From assembly GCA_036002045.1 (NCBI GenBank), contig DASYTT010000139.1, forward strand, positions 1 to 64,000: DNA of 64,000 nucleotides, written 5' to 3'. Both the position numbers and the translations under genes were made by a program. The first letter of the stretch is position 1; each line of letters starts with the position of its first letter. Below, piece after piece: positions 30,366-39,278 of this stretch. The notes under the pieces were generated by a model. The model worked only from the letters and a program-made list of their open reading frames with translations, was not told the DNA's origin and ran no database searches. The DNA comes from JABFSM01 sp036002045. Its GTDB lineage: Bacteria > Gemmatimonadota > Gemmatimonadetes > Gemmatimonadales > GWC2-71-9.

Positions 30366-31324
30366 CCAGCGGCGCGATACCAAGCGGCCGTCGCCATGGC
30401 ACCGGAGTCGAGCGCATGGGTCGCATGCCAGCCGGTTGTAGCTGAGAGCGGAGCGGGGTCGGCGGTCCAGGCCGGCGCGAAAAACTCATTGGCTTTGTCG
30501 GGAGTGAGCAGCGTGGTGCGTCCCGTGAGGCGCGCGGCGGTCGCGGTCACTCCGAGGGTAGCCCTGGCCACCCAGCGTGGTAACCCGATGATCCGCACGG
30601 CGCGCCCCATGGCCCGCCCGATCGCACGGCCGAGTTCGGCGCTGGTGATTACCTCCGGGTGGCAGGGATAGAAGATCCCGCCGCTGCCCCCCGGGCTGCG
30701 CCCCAGCGCCGCGAGTGCCCCAGCCAGATCGGGTGCGTACACCAGCGAGAGCTGCTGCTCGCCGTCGCCGAAGACCGGGATCCATCCCAGCCGCACCGCT
30801 TTGAACACCCGGAGGAACTCGGCGTCGCGCGGGCCATAGACCCCCGGCGGCCGCACGATGGTCCAGGGCAGCTTGCCTGCCCGCACCACCTGCTCCCCCG
30901 CGAGCTTGCTCCGCCCGTAGGCGGTGACCGGTTGGGGGGGCTCGTCGCCCTTGCGCCGCTCATCCCGTGGCGAAGGCCCGGCCGCGGCCAGCGAGGAGAT
31001 CAGCACGAAGCGCGCATTGGACACCTCGCCGGCCGCCGCGAGCACGCGCGCCGTTCCATCCCGGTTGATCGCGAGAAACCCGGCCTCATCGCGCGCCGCA
31101 ACCAGTCCCGCACAGTGATACACCACCTCCTGGTCGCGCGCCGCCTCTCGCAATGCCGCGGCGTCGCCCAGGTCGCCGGGGACGATGCGGACTCCTTGGG
31201 CCGCCAGCCCCCCCGCCTTTTGAGGTGAGCGCACCAGCGCGGTGACCGTGTCGCCGGCGCCGAGCAGCGCATCGATGAGGTGGCTGCCCACAAAGCCGGT
31301 GCCGCCGGTCACCAGCACCCTCAT
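30356..31324 (-). CDS. NAD-dependent epimerase/reductase, CerR-like
   Basis: This 322-residue extended short-chain dehydrogenase has the cofactor loop VTGGTGFVGSHLID, SSLAAAGPS and the catalytic AYGRSKLAGE. By itself it could be any sugar- or lipid-modifying epimerase. Between the acyltransferase and PAP2 genes, and downstream of serine palmitoyltransferase, it best fits CerR, the reductase of bacterial ceramide synthesis first described in Caulobacter. The start overlaps the acyltransferase stop by four bases (ATGA). Confidence 0.85.
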   Translation of the reverse strand: MRVLVTGGTGFVGSHLIDALLGAGDTVTALVRSPQKAGGLAAQGVRIVPGDLGDAAALREAARDQEVVYHCAGLVAARDEAGFLAINRDGTARVLAAAGEVSNARFVLISSLAAAGPSPRDERRKGDEPPQPVTAYGRSKLAGEQVVRAGKLPWTIVRPPGVYGPRDAEFLRVFKAVRLGWIPVFGDGEQQLSLVYAPDLAGALAALGRSPGGSGGIFYPCHPEVITSAELGRAIGRAMGRAVRIIGLPRWVARATLGVTATAARLTGRTTLLTPDKANEFFAPAWTADPAPLSATTGWHATHALDSGAMATAAWYRAAGWL

Positions 31325-32469
31325 AAGGGCCGGTCGAGCATCCGGTAGGTCTTGTAGACCGTGAAGCCCATCTTGAGCAGCCCCGCGTTCATCGCCGCAT
31401 TGTCCTCGAGGATCCAGCCGGCTTCTCCCCAGTAGATCCGGTAGGCGTTGCCGGTGGTCCAGATCCAGTGATAGAGAATCGCGTCGAGTCCCCTGCCGCG
31501 GTATTCGGGCAGGATGCCGAGCAACAGGATGCGGAGCCGCCGGATCTTCCGCGTCTTGAGCGCCCAGAGCAGCTTGAGCACCACCGGGAACAGTCGTCCC
31601 TTGCGGTTCGTGCGGAAGACCACGTTGAGATCGGGCAGCGCCAGCGCGAACCCGATCGGCTTGCCGTCCTTTTCAAGAAACGGGGCCAGCCCCGGCACCA
31701 CGACCGGTTTGAATTGCCGGGCGAGATGCTCGATTTCGTGGTCCGTCATGGGGATGAAGCCCCAGTTCTTTTCCCAGCACCTGTTATAGAGCTCCTTGAT
31801 GCGCTCGACCTCCGCGGGAAAGTCCCGCAGGTTGAGCGGGCGCACGACGAGCCCCATGCGCTTCCGGATCAGCTCGGTTCCGCGCGCCAGGCGCTCCGGT
31901 ACGTGGACCTGGTGTGCCTCGCTGCCCCCTTCATACACCAGCAGGTCCTTCGCCTTGGTGAACCCCGCCCGCTCCAGCAGGGGGAGGTAATAGGGCGGGT
32001 TATGCGGCATCAGCAGCGTGGGCGGATACTGGAATCCGTCCACCAGCACCCCGCTCTCGTCGTTGGTGGAGAACGAAGCCGGCCCGCGGATCGTGTCGAA
32101 TCCGCGTTCGCGGAGCCAGACGGCGGCGACCGCAAGCAGAGCATCGGCGACGGATTGCTCATCGACCAGTTCGAAGAAGCCGAAGAAGCCGACCTTGTCC
32201 TGATGGAACTCGTTGTGCAGCCGGTTTGCGATCGCCGCGATCCGGCCGACCACGGCGCCTTCCCGCTCGGCGAGGAAGTATTCGGCTTCCGCATGCTCGA
32301 AAAAGGGATTCTTGCTGCGGGAAAGCAGTAACGCCACGTCCCGACGCAACGGCGGGACCCAGAGCGGGTCCCGCGCGTGTAATCGGTAAGGGAAGTCTAT
32401 GAAACGCCGGAGCTGGCGCGGCGAGCGGACCGGATGGACTTCTACTGCCGCACTGCCGCACTGCCGCAC
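31321..32469 (-). CDS. YghO/bCerS-like GNAT acyltransferase, putative ceramide synthase
   Basis: This 382-residue protein of the YghO family has RLRRFIDFPYRLHARDPLWV, KNPFFEHAEAEYFLAER, GPASFSTNDESG, MPHNPPYYLPLLE and a GNAT acyl-CoA site LPEYRGRGLDAILYHW. YghO-type proteins include the bacterial ceramide synthase of Caulobacter. The only canonical in-frame start near the homologous N-terminus is GTG at 32469, which lies inside the octamer repeat between this gene and spt. The first eight or so residues are thus repeat-encoded, and the true start needs testing. Confidence 0.82.
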   Translation of the reverse strand: MRQCGSAAVEVHPVRSPRQLRRFIDFPYRLHARDPLWVPPLRRDVALLLSRSKNPFFEHAEAEYFLAEREGAVVGRIAAIANRLHNEFHQDKVGFFGFFELVDEQSVADALLAVAAVWLRERGFDTIRGPASFSTNDESGVLVDGFQYPPTLLMPHNPPYYLPLLERAGFTKAKDLLVYEGGSEAHQVHVPERLARGTELIRKRMGLVVRPLNLRDFPAEVERIKELYNRCWEKNWGFIPMTDHEIEHLARQFKPVVVPGLAPFLEKDGKPIGFALALPDLNVVFRTNRKGRLFPVVLKLLWALKTRKIRRLRILLLGILPEYRGRGLDAILYHWIWTTGNAYRIYWGEAGWILEDNAAMNAGLLKMGFTVYKTYRMLDRPL

Positions 32470-32480
32470 TGCCGCACTCA
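32442..32480. repeat. Octamer tandem repeat, four exact ACTGCCGC copies
   Basis: Four exact copies of ACTGCCGC (32444-32475) are followed by ACTCA, which contains the spt stop codon on the minus strand. The array supplies the probable GTG start of the acyltransferase. The same octamer, in another register, occurs inside the acylase gene at 47085. Confidence 0.92.
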
Positions 32481-33683
32481 GATAACCCCCAGCTCCCTGC
32501 CGATCCGGCCGATGGTCTCGACCGAGAAGTCGATTTGCTCGGCGGTGTGGGTCGCCATCACGCTGGTGCGCAAGCGGCACTGGGACGGCGGAACCGCCGG
32601 CGGCACCACCGGGTTCGTAAAGATGCCGGCGTCGAATACCTGCCGCCACATGACGAGCGTCTTGTCGAGGGGTCCGATCAGGATCGGAACGATGGGCGTC
32701 TCGGACGGCCCGGTGTCGAAGCCCAGCGCGCGGAAGCCCGCCTGCAGTCTGCGGGTATTGGCCCAGAGCTGCTCGCGCCGTTCGCTGTCCTCCTGCAGGA
32801 CCGTCAGCGCCGCCAGCACGCCGGCCGTATTCGAGGGCGGCAGCGAGGCAGTGAAGATCAAGGGGCGGCTGTGATGCCGGAGATAATTGATGATGCTGCG
32901 GGAGGCAGCGACAAACCCGCCGATCGAGGCGAGGGATTTCGAGAAGGTTCCCGCGATGATGTCCACCTCGTCCACCAGCCCGTAGTGCGCGGCGGTGCCG
33001 TCGCCCTTGGGGCCCAGCACACCAATCGAGTGGGCATCGTCGACCGCCAGCGCAGCGCCCTGCCGCCGGCAGATTTTGAGCAGCCCCGGGATGTCCGCGA
33101 TGTCGCCTTCCATCGAATACACGCCGTCGACGATCACCATTTTCCCGATGCCCGGGTGCCGCTCGAGCTTGCGCTCCAAACCGGCCAGATCGCCGTGGTT
33201 GAAGCGAACGGTTTCCCCGTCGGACAATTTGGCGCCGTCCACGATGGAGGCATGATCCAGCTTGTCGAGGAAGACGACGTCCCGCCGGCCCACCAACCCG
33301 GAAATGAGACCGAGATTGGCGTTGTAGCCCGTGGAGAAGACGATGCAGTCTTCCTTGCCGAGAAATTCGGCCAGCGCGGCCTCGAGCTGCAAGTGAAGAT
33401 CGAGGGTGCCGTTCAAGAAGCGGCTACCGGTGCAGCCCGACCCGTAGAGGGAAAGGGCGCGGCTGGCCGCTTCGAGGACTTTGGGGTGATGGGTCAGGCC
33501 GAGGTAGTTGTTCGACCCCAGCATGATCCGGCGCTTCCCCTCGATGACGACGATCGTGTCTTCCGATTCCGAGATCGGCCGGAAGTAAGGATAGAGACCC
33601 TGAGCTTTGACCTCGTCGGCTCGGGTGTACAGCCGGCACTTCTCCAGCAGAGCGACGTCGGTTTGCAGAGAATCTGTCGGCAC
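32478..33683 (-). CDS. Serine palmitoyltransferase-like alpha-oxoamine synthase
   Basis: This is a 401-residue PLP enzyme (aminotransferase class I/II). The PLP lysine lies in AGTFSKSLASIGGF, preceded by VDDAHSIGVLGPKG, and SNNYLGLTHHPKV marks the N-terminal substrate region. The AGTFSKSLAS form is closer to serine palmitoyltransferase than to 2-amino-3-ketobutyrate ligase. It begins the putative ceramide operon, condensing serine with an acyl thioester to 3-ketosphinganine. The GTG start at 33683 follows GAGG by four bases. A candidate promoter lies about 60 bases upstream. Confidence 0.88.
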   Translation of the reverse strand: MPTDSLQTDVALLEKCRLYTRADEVKAQGLYPYFRPISESEDTIVVIEGKRRIMLGSNNYLGLTHHPKVLEAASRALSLYGSGCTGSRFLNGTLDLHLQLEAALAEFLGKEDCIVFSTGYNANLGLISGLVGRRDVVFLDKLDHASIVDGAKLSDGETVRFNHGDLAGLERKLERHPGIGKMVIVDGVYSMEGDIADIPGLLKICRRQGAALAVDDAHSIGVLGPKGDGTAAHYGLVDEVDIIAGTFSKSLASIGGFVAASRSIINYLRHHSRPLIFTASLPPSNTAGVLAALTVLQEDSERREQLWANTRRLQAGFRALGFDTGPSETPIVPILIGPLDKTLVMWRQVFDAGIFTNPVVPPAVPPSQCRLRTSVMATHTAEQIDFSVETIGRIGRELGVI

Positions 33684-33741
33684 GATACCTCGTGTCAGCT
33701 GAGGTGGATCAACGCTCCATCCCCATGCGGGATAACGGGTT

Positions 33742-33770
33742 AAAGTAAACCGCTGAGCGCGTTTGGACAA
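33742..33770 (-). promoter_or_regulatory. Candidate sigma-70 promoter of the ceramide operon
   Basis: On the minus strand TTGTCC and TACTTT are separated by 17 bases. The pair lies about 60 bases upstream of the GTG start of the serine palmitoyltransferase gene. This is a pattern match only. Confidence 0.4.
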
Positions 33771-33869
33771 GCGCGCCCTTCTGGACGGCAGGACGGGCCA
33801 CCGAATTGCATGACGGCTTTTCGCCAGAGGCAAATGCCGTCACGTACGATTAGTTTTTTGGGCGAGTCC

Positions 33870-36191
33870 ATGATGCGTCGCTTCGTTCCGCTTTTCGCGT
33901 TCTTCCTGGCAGCCTTGCTTCCCCGTGGCCCCGTGCTGGCTCAGGGCGGAGGCTCCGTGCCGGTGTTGTTCGAGCCCTTCGATTGGGGGCCGAATGCCGC
34001 CTGGCGCCGCCGCGCGGCCGCCGTCCGCAGCGTGCGAGCCGACTTGCTCCGCCGCGGAGATCTGCGTGCCCTGAATGCCGTGCAGGGGGGCGTGGGAAGG
34101 CTGCCCATGCTGCTCGGCGTCTTGCCGACCACCGCGGTGACCGGCGCCTTCCACGTGCCCGTTATCGCGATTGCGTACAAGGACGTGAGCGTTCCACGCC
34201 CCGTCGAGCAATACCAGTGCGTGCTCTTCAACCGGACTCCCGGCGCCTGCGCCACTGACCCGGGCGACCGGCCCTATTCGGTCACGACGTTCTACGAGCA
34301 GCTCTCCCACAATCGGATTTCGCTCGACGGAGTCGTCCTCGCGCCGGTCCGGCAGGATTCCAACGCGGTGTATTACACCGATGGGTGCAACGGCATCGCG
34401 GTGGTGAACTCCTGTCCCAGCCGGCCGCGCAACCGGTTTGGCATGATGCTGGTCACCACGCTCGATTCCATCTCCGCCCGGCCGGGGGGAGATACCCTCT
34501 GGGCCCAGTTCGACAACGACGGCCCCGATGGTACGCCCAACAGCGGCGACGATGACGGCGTGGTCGACTTCGTCACCTTTCTCCAGCCCGAGGTGGGTGG
34601 AGAATGTCAGTCCAATACTCCCAAGCCCACGGGAATCTGGAGTCATCGCTACGTTATTCGCGGCTGGACTTCGGGGCTGGTGCAACCCAATCTCGATCCA
34701 AGCGGGCGCTTCGTGACCCGCACGCCGTGGAACGGTCACGCCGGGCAATTCCTCAAGATCGACGACTACACGATCCAGTCGGCGGTGGGCGGCTCGACCT
34801 CGTGCGACGGCAGCACGATCATGGCCATCGGCACCGTGGCACACGAGACCGGCCACGCCTTCGGGCTTCCGGATCTGTACGACATCAGCCAGAGCACCCA
34901 GGGGATCGGTGGCTGGGGCCTCATGGGTTCCGGAAATTACGCCCGTCCCTACAGTCCCTCATCCTACGACGCGTGGTCCCTGCATGTGCTCGGCTGGGCC
35001 ACGCTCGATACCCTGGGTACCAGCCGGGTGGTGACCACGGGGCCGCGGCTGCTTACCGACACGATTTTCTACGCTCGCACCGCCAATCCGGATGAGTATC
35101 TGCTGATCGAGAACCGGCAGGCCGTGCTGAGCGACACGGCGCAGATGAACCCCAGCTTGTCTTCCACTTGTCCCACGCTCGGCTTCTGCGCCAAGTCACC
35201 CGGCCTTCTGCTCTGGCTCATCAACCAGGCCAAGGTGCAGAACAGCCTGTTCTCTAACTCGGTGAATGTCACCGTCGGCGGCATGCAGGGCGTGGAGCTG
35301 ATCCAGGCCGATGGACTCAACGAGCTGAGGGCGCCGGGTGGACGCAACCGCGGCGACCGCGGTGACGCGTACCCGGGGACGGCGAATAACACGCGCTTCT
35401 CCCTGCTCGCCACCCCGAGCGCGCGCAACCATACCGGCAGCTATATCGGCTTCATTCTCGAGAACATCCAGCCGCTCGGCGGCACCCTGATGGGATTCCG
35501 CTTCCTGCGGCGGGAACCAAGCCTGTTTGCGGGAGAGAAGGGTGCCGCGATCCGGGTGAACGGCGCCGCCTGGGCCCGCTACGACGAAGTAGTGGCCGCG
35601 GGCGAGCAGCTCCAGCTCGGAGTGGACGACGTGCAACTCCTCTCCGGCGGGAGGACCCGGGCTCGCTTTGTTTCCTGGAGCAACGGCGGCCCGCGCGATC
35701 AGACGCTCATCAGCTCGGCCGCCAAACCTGATACCCTCACCGCGAGCTTCGTGTCGGAGCACCGCCTGATCCTCACCACGCTGGGTGGCGGCACGGTGGC
35801 TTCCAGCGTGGCCGGTAACCTCGCGCAAGGAGTGTTCTTGTCCGAGGGGACCGCGGTCACCCTGACGGCCACGGCGCCCAACGGGACGATCTTTACCGGC
35901 TGGCGCGGCGACACCGTCGCGACGGATCCGGCCTTGCAGCTCACTATGCTGAAGGGCTACGACGTGGAAGCCAGGTTCATTGCGCAACTGGTCGTACCGC
36001 CGGCCGACGCGGTGAGCGATCTGCTGGGAACGCCCCGGTTATCGGATCCCCAGCGGCTCTACCTGGATGAATTGGGCAACCGGAACGGCATTTTCGATGT
36101 GGGCGATTTGCTCGCGCTGTACCGCAGGCAGGGGCAGGCGGTGCCCCCCGCGCTGCTCCGGGGCGCCCAGCAAGGACAGCGACGGCCATGA
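33870..36191 (+). CDS. Secreted M6-family metalloprotease with dockerin-like tail
   Basis: This 773-residue exported protein begins with a signal peptide (FVPLFAFFLAALLPRGPVLAQ). The catalytic zinc motif is VAHETGHAFGLPD in the middle of an immune-inhibitor-A-like domain (about 95-480). After a beta-rich region come two divergent InlB B-like modules (about 595-710; TGWRGDT) and a short C-terminal EF-hand-like dockerin motif (LDELGNRNGIFDVGDLL). The start at 33870 is set by the signal peptide. An extension to 33810 adds 20 unlikely residues. It is coupled by ATGA to a small lipoprotein gene. Confidence 0.88.
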   Translation: MMRRFVPLFAFFLAALLPRGPVLAQGGGSVPVLFEPFDWGPNAAWRRRAAAVRSVRADLLRRGDLRALNAVQGGVGRLPMLLGVLPTTAVTGAFHVPVIAIAYKDVSVPRPVEQYQCVLFNRTPGACATDPGDRPYSVTTFYEQLSHNRISLDGVVLAPVRQDSNAVYYTDGCNGIAVVNSCPSRPRNRFGMMLVTTLDSISARPGGDTLWAQFDNDGPDGTPNSGDDDGVVDFVTFLQPEVGGECQSNTPKPTGIWSHRYVIRGWTSGLVQPNLDPSGRFVTRTPWNGHAGQFLKIDDYTIQSAVGGSTSCDGSTIMAIGTVAHETGHAFGLPDLYDISQSTQGIGGWGLMGSGNYARPYSPSSYDAWSLHVLGWATLDTLGTSRVVTTGPRLLTDTIFYARTANPDEYLLIENRQAVLSDTAQMNPSLSSTCPTLGFCAKSPGLLLWLINQAKVQNSLFSNSVNVTVGGMQGVELIQADGLNELRAPGGRNRGDRGDAYPGTANNTRFSLLATPSARNHTGSYIGFILENIQPLGGTLMGFRFLRREPSLFAGEKGAAIRVNGAAWARYDEVVAAGEQLQLGVDDVQLLSGGRTRARFVSWSNGGPRDQTLISSAAKPDTLTASFVSEHRLILTTLGGGTVASSVAGNLAQGVFLSEGTAVTLTATAPNGTIFTGWRGDTVATDPALQLTMLKGYDVEARFIAQLVVPPADAVSDLLGTPRLSDPQRLYLDELGNRNGIFDVGDLLALYRRQGQAVPPALLRGAQQGQRRP

Positions 36192-36580
36192 GCAAGCCCG
36201 CCCGGCTCGGACTGCTGACCCTGGGGCTCGCCATCGCCGCCTGCGGTGGTGAGAGTCAGAACCCGACGCCCTCGGGCGACCTGCTGGTCAACTATTTCCA
36301 GTCGGGACCTGAGGCGGGAGCCGTTCTGCTCACCATCACCGGGGGGCCGGTAGACAACGTCACGGCGCTCGGGGGGCAACAGGTGTCCTTCGCGTCGCCC
36401 TTCACGGGCACCACGAAGCTGGTCGTCGCGGGAACGCTCTCCAATGGGGATATCCTGCGGTTGCGAGTTCCTGATACAAGCAAGTTTGCGGACTATACGG
36501 TGCGGATCGAGCAGGTCGCCGACAAGAACACCTTCGCGCTGATCGATCCGTCGTCCTACACCTTTACGGTGCACCGATAG
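36188..36580 (+). CDS. Small lipoprotein paired with the M6 protease
   Basis: This 130-residue lipoprotein (lipobox GLAIAACGG, C19) has a mature beta-sandwich-like part with LLTITGGPVDNV and FALIDPSSYTFTVHR. I do not recognise the family. The coupling by ATGA to a protease carrying a dockerin-like motif makes a surface anchor or cohesin-like partner conceivable, but no cohesin signature was confirmed. The TAG stop codon begins a repeat block. Confidence 0.7.
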   Translation: MSKPARLGLLTLGLAIAACGGESQNPTPSGDLLVNYFQSGPEAGAVLLTITGGPVDNVTALGGQQVSFASPFTGTTKLVVAGTLSNGDILRLRVPDTSKFADYTVRIEQVADKNTFALIDPSSYTFTVHR

Positions 36581-36672
36581 ACGGGAAGACCCTTCCAACC
36601 CGGCCTCAGGCCCTCCGATCCTCCCGTCTTCCCGTCCTCCCGTCTTCCCGCCAGATTCCCCCATCCTCCCCC
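36579..36672. repeat. Mirrored octamer repeat, CTTCCCGT-type units
   Basis: A short left arm (ACGGGAAGACC) begins on the lipoprotein stop codon. The right arm has octamers CTCCCGT, CTTCCCGT, CCTCCCGT and CTTCCCGC, followed by diverged TTCCCCCATCCTCCC. It fills the gap before the oxidoreductase operon. Confidence 0.8.
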
Positions 36673-36684
36673 GGAGTCCAGCTC

Positions 36685-37143
36685 ATGCTCTCCCTTACCG
36701 TCAACGGTAAACCCGTTTCCGTCGACGTCGCGCCGGACACCCCCCTCCTCTGGGTGCTCCGAGACGCCCTGCATCTCAACGGCACCAAGTTCGGGTGCGG
36801 GATCGGTCAGTGCGGCGCCTGCACGGTCCATCTCGATGGCGTCGCCCAGGCGTCATGCCAGATCCCCGCTGGAGCCGCCGCTGGAAAGACCGTGGTCACC
36901 ATTGAAGGTCTCTCAAGCGACGGAAACCATCCGGTGCAGCAGGCCTGGATCGCCGAGCAGGTTCCCCAGTGCGGCTATTGCCAATCGGGCCAGATCATGC
37001 GCGCCGCGTATCTGCTCAGCCAGAAGCCCAAACCCAGCGATGCCGACATAGATGAGGTGATGTCGCAGAACCTCTGCCGCTGCGGCACCTATCAGCGGAT
37101 CCGGCGCGCCATTCATCGGGCCGCGGGGGAGGTGACCACATGA
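36685..37143 (+). CDS. Xanthine dehydrogenase-family [2Fe-2S] subunit (IorA-like)
   Basis: This 152-residue small subunit carries two [2Fe-2S] clusters: a plant-type site with C38, C43, C46 and C58 (CGIGQCGACTVHL) and a C-terminal site with C96, C99, C131 and C133 (CGYCQSGQIM, CRCGTY). It passes electrons from the molybdenum centre of the large subunits to an outside acceptor. No FAD subunit is adjacent, as in isoquinoline 1-oxidoreductase-type enzymes. The stop overlaps the next start by four bases. Confidence 0.93.
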   Translation: MLSLTVNGKPVSVDVAPDTPLLWVLRDALHLNGTKFGCGIGQCGACTVHLDGVAQASCQIPAGAAAGKTVVTIEGLSSDGNHPVQQAWIAEQVPQCGYCQSGQIMRAAYLLSQKPKPSDADIDEVMSQNLCRCGTYQRIRRAIHRAAGEVTT

Positions 37144-39278
37144 GCGCGAGCGTGAGTCGGCGCGACTTTCTGCGCGCGAGCGCTGTTGCGGGAGCGGGCC
37201 TCACCATCGCGGTGTACTTGCCGTCCTGCGCTCCTGGCCCCGGCAAGCCGGTCACCACGCCCTTTAAGCCCGACGCCTGGATCCGGATGAGCACCGACGG
37301 ATCGGTGACCCTGGTGATCGACCGCTCCGAGATGGGGCAGGGCGTGCTGACCGCGCTTCCCATGCTGTTGGCCGAGGAGCTGGATGTTCCCTGGGAAAAG
37401 GTGCGCATCGAGCAGGCACCGGCGGGGCGCGAGTACATCAATTCCGACTTTGGCATCCAGGGCACCGGGGGGAGCTCCAGCGTGCACGCGGCGTGGAAGC
37501 CGCTGCGGGAAGCAGGTGCCAAGGCACGCCACCTGCTGCTGACCGCCGCGGCGAATGCCTGGGGTGCAGCGGTCGGGGAATGCACGACGGAGCCTGGCGT
37601 GGTGGTCCATGCCGCCACTCGGCGGCGGATCGAGTACGGCGAATTGGTGACCGCGGCGGCGGCGCTCCCCGTTCCCGCCACCGTCACCTTGAAGGATCCG
37701 AAAGACTTTCGCTACATCGGGAAGCCGCTGCCGCGCCTCGATACGCCGGACAAGGTGCGCGGCACGGCCGGCTTTGGGATCGATGCGGATGTGCAGGGGC
37801 TGCTGGTCGCCGTGGTGGCTCGCTCTCCCGTCTTCGGCGGCTCCGCCAAGAGCTGGGACGAAGCCGCGGCGAAAGCCGTCCCCGGCGTCAAGCACGTCGT
37901 CAAGGTTTCCTCCGGCGTGGCGGTGGTGGCCGACGGCTATTGGGCGGCCCACAAGGGCCGCGAAGCGCTCGCCGTGGTGTGGGATGAAGGGCCCAACGCG
38001 GGCCTCAAGAGCGAGACGATTCAGCGCCAGCTCGTGGCGCTGGCCGCTCAGCCGGGGATTGTGGCGCGCAAGCAGGGCGGTGCCGCGCGCGGGATCCGCG
38101 AAGTCAGCGCGGTATATGAAGCGCCGTATCTCGCGCACGCCTGCATGGAGCCGATGAACGCGACCGCGCATGTCGAAGCGGACCGGTGCACCGTGTGGGC
38201 GCCCACCCAGTTCCAGCTCGGCAATCCCTCCATGCCTGGCGCGCAGGAGCTGGTCGCCCAGCTGTCCGGCCTCCCGCCCGAAAAGATCGTCATTCACACC
38301 ACGCTGCTTGGCGGCGGCTTCGGGCGCCGCTTCTTCAACGACTTCATCGCCGAGGCCGTCGAAACGTCCAAGGCGGTGCAGGCCCCGGTCAAAGTGATCT
38401 GGAGCCGTGAGGACGACATTCAGCACGACTACTACCGCCCCGCCGCGCGAGGAACTTTCCGCGCGCAGCTCGATGCGGAAGGTCTGCCGGTCGCCTTGAG
38501 CAGTCATATCGTGTGCCCCTCCATCAACGTCGCCGCGATGGGCGCACCTCGGGAGAAGCTCGACGAGAATTCGGTCGACGGGGTGAGGAACCTTCCCTAC
38601 GACATTCCCAACCTGAGCGTCGCGGCGGTCAACGCGATCTTCGCGGTTCCGCTCGGCTTCTGGCGCTCGGTCGGCGCGTCGCAGAACGGCTTCATGATCG
38701 AGTCGTTCATCGACGAGCTGGCCTGGGCCGCCGGCCAGGACCCGCTCGAGTATCGCCGCGCCCTGCTGGGCAAGCAGCCGCGCCACTTAGGCGTGCTCGA
38801 GCTGGCCGCCGCCAAGGCGGGCTGGGGCACCCCGTTGCCGGAAGGCCGCGCGCGCGGCATAGCGGTGCTGGAGTCGTTCAGCAGCTACGTCGCCGAGGTC
38901 GCTGAAGTCTCCCTCAATCCCGATAGGACGGTGCGGGTGCACAGGGTCGTGGCGGCGGTCGACTGCGGCACGGTTGTCAATCCCGACATCGTGGCGGCTC
39001 AGGTTGAGAGCGCGGTGGTCTACGGGCTCACCGCCGCGCTGCACGGGGAGATCACCGTCGACGGCGGGCGCGTGGTGCAGAGCAATTTCCACGACTATCC
39101 CCTGCTGCGCATGCGCGAGATGCCCCTGGTCGAGGTCCACCTCGTCGCGAGCCGCGAGCCGCCGACCGGCATCGGAGAGCCAGGGACGCCGCCCATCGCG
39201 GCGGCGGTGGCCAATGCGGTTTACGCCCTGACCAAACAACGGATCCGCCGGCTTCCGCTTCGCGCTGTGCCGGCGTGA
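37140..39278 (+). CDS. Molybdopterin-binding large subunit 1 (IorB-like)
   Basis: This 712-residue protein has a twin-arginine signal (SRRDFLRASAVAGAG) and is probably periplasmic or exported with its small partner. Molybdopterin contacts appear in SEMGQGVLTALPMLLAEEL, GGGFGRRFFNDFI, FWRSVGASQNGFM and GEPGTPPIAAAVANA. The active-site glutamate is in the last motif. The substrate is unknown; aldehydes or N-heterocycles are typical for the family. It shares extended similarity with the next gene, pointing to tandem duplication. Confidence 0.92.
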   Translation: MSASVSRRDFLRASAVAGAGLTIAVYLPSCAPGPGKPVTTPFKPDAWIRMSTDGSVTLVIDRSEMGQGVLTALPMLLAEELDVPWEKVRIEQAPAGREYINSDFGIQGTGGSSSVHAAWKPLREAGAKARHLLLTAAANAWGAAVGECTTEPGVVVHAATRRRIEYGELVTAAAALPVPATVTLKDPKDFRYIGKPLPRLDTPDKVRGTAGFGIDADVQGLLVAVVARSPVFGGSAKSWDEAAAKAVPGVKHVVKVSSGVAVVADGYWAAHKGREALAVVWDEGPNAGLKSETIQRQLVALAAQPGIVARKQGGAARGIREVSAVYEAPYLAHACMEPMNATAHVEADRCTVWAPTQFQLGNPSMPGAQELVAQLSGLPPEKIVIHTTLLGGGFGRRFFNDFIAEAVETSKAVQAPVKVIWSREDDIQHDYYRPAARGTFRAQLDAEGLPVALSSHIVCPSINVAAMGAPREKLDENSVDGVRNLPYDIPNLSVAAVNAIFAVPLGFWRSVGASQNGFMIESFIDELAWAAGQDPLEYRRALLGKQPRHLGVLELAAAKAGWGTPLPEGRARGIAVLESFSSYVAEVAEVSLNPDRTVRVHRVVAAVDCGTVVNPDIVAAQVESAVVYGLTAALHGEITVDGGRVVQSNFHDYPLLRMREMPLVEVHLVASREPPTGIGEPGTPPIAAAVANAVYALTKQRIRRLPLRAVPA

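Noticed and set aside
32478..33683. 2-amino-3-ketobutyrate CoA ligase or biotin synthase BioF for the alpha-oxoamine synthase
   Set aside because: The lysine region reads GTFSKSLASIGG as in serine palmitoyltransferases, no tdh or bio genes are near, and the acyltransferase/reductase context fits ceramide synthesis. It remains an alternative without phylogeny.
36836..37051. Additional small open frames inside the oxidoreductase genes
   Set aside because: They are shadow frames of iorA- and iorB-like genes with strong cofactor motifs.
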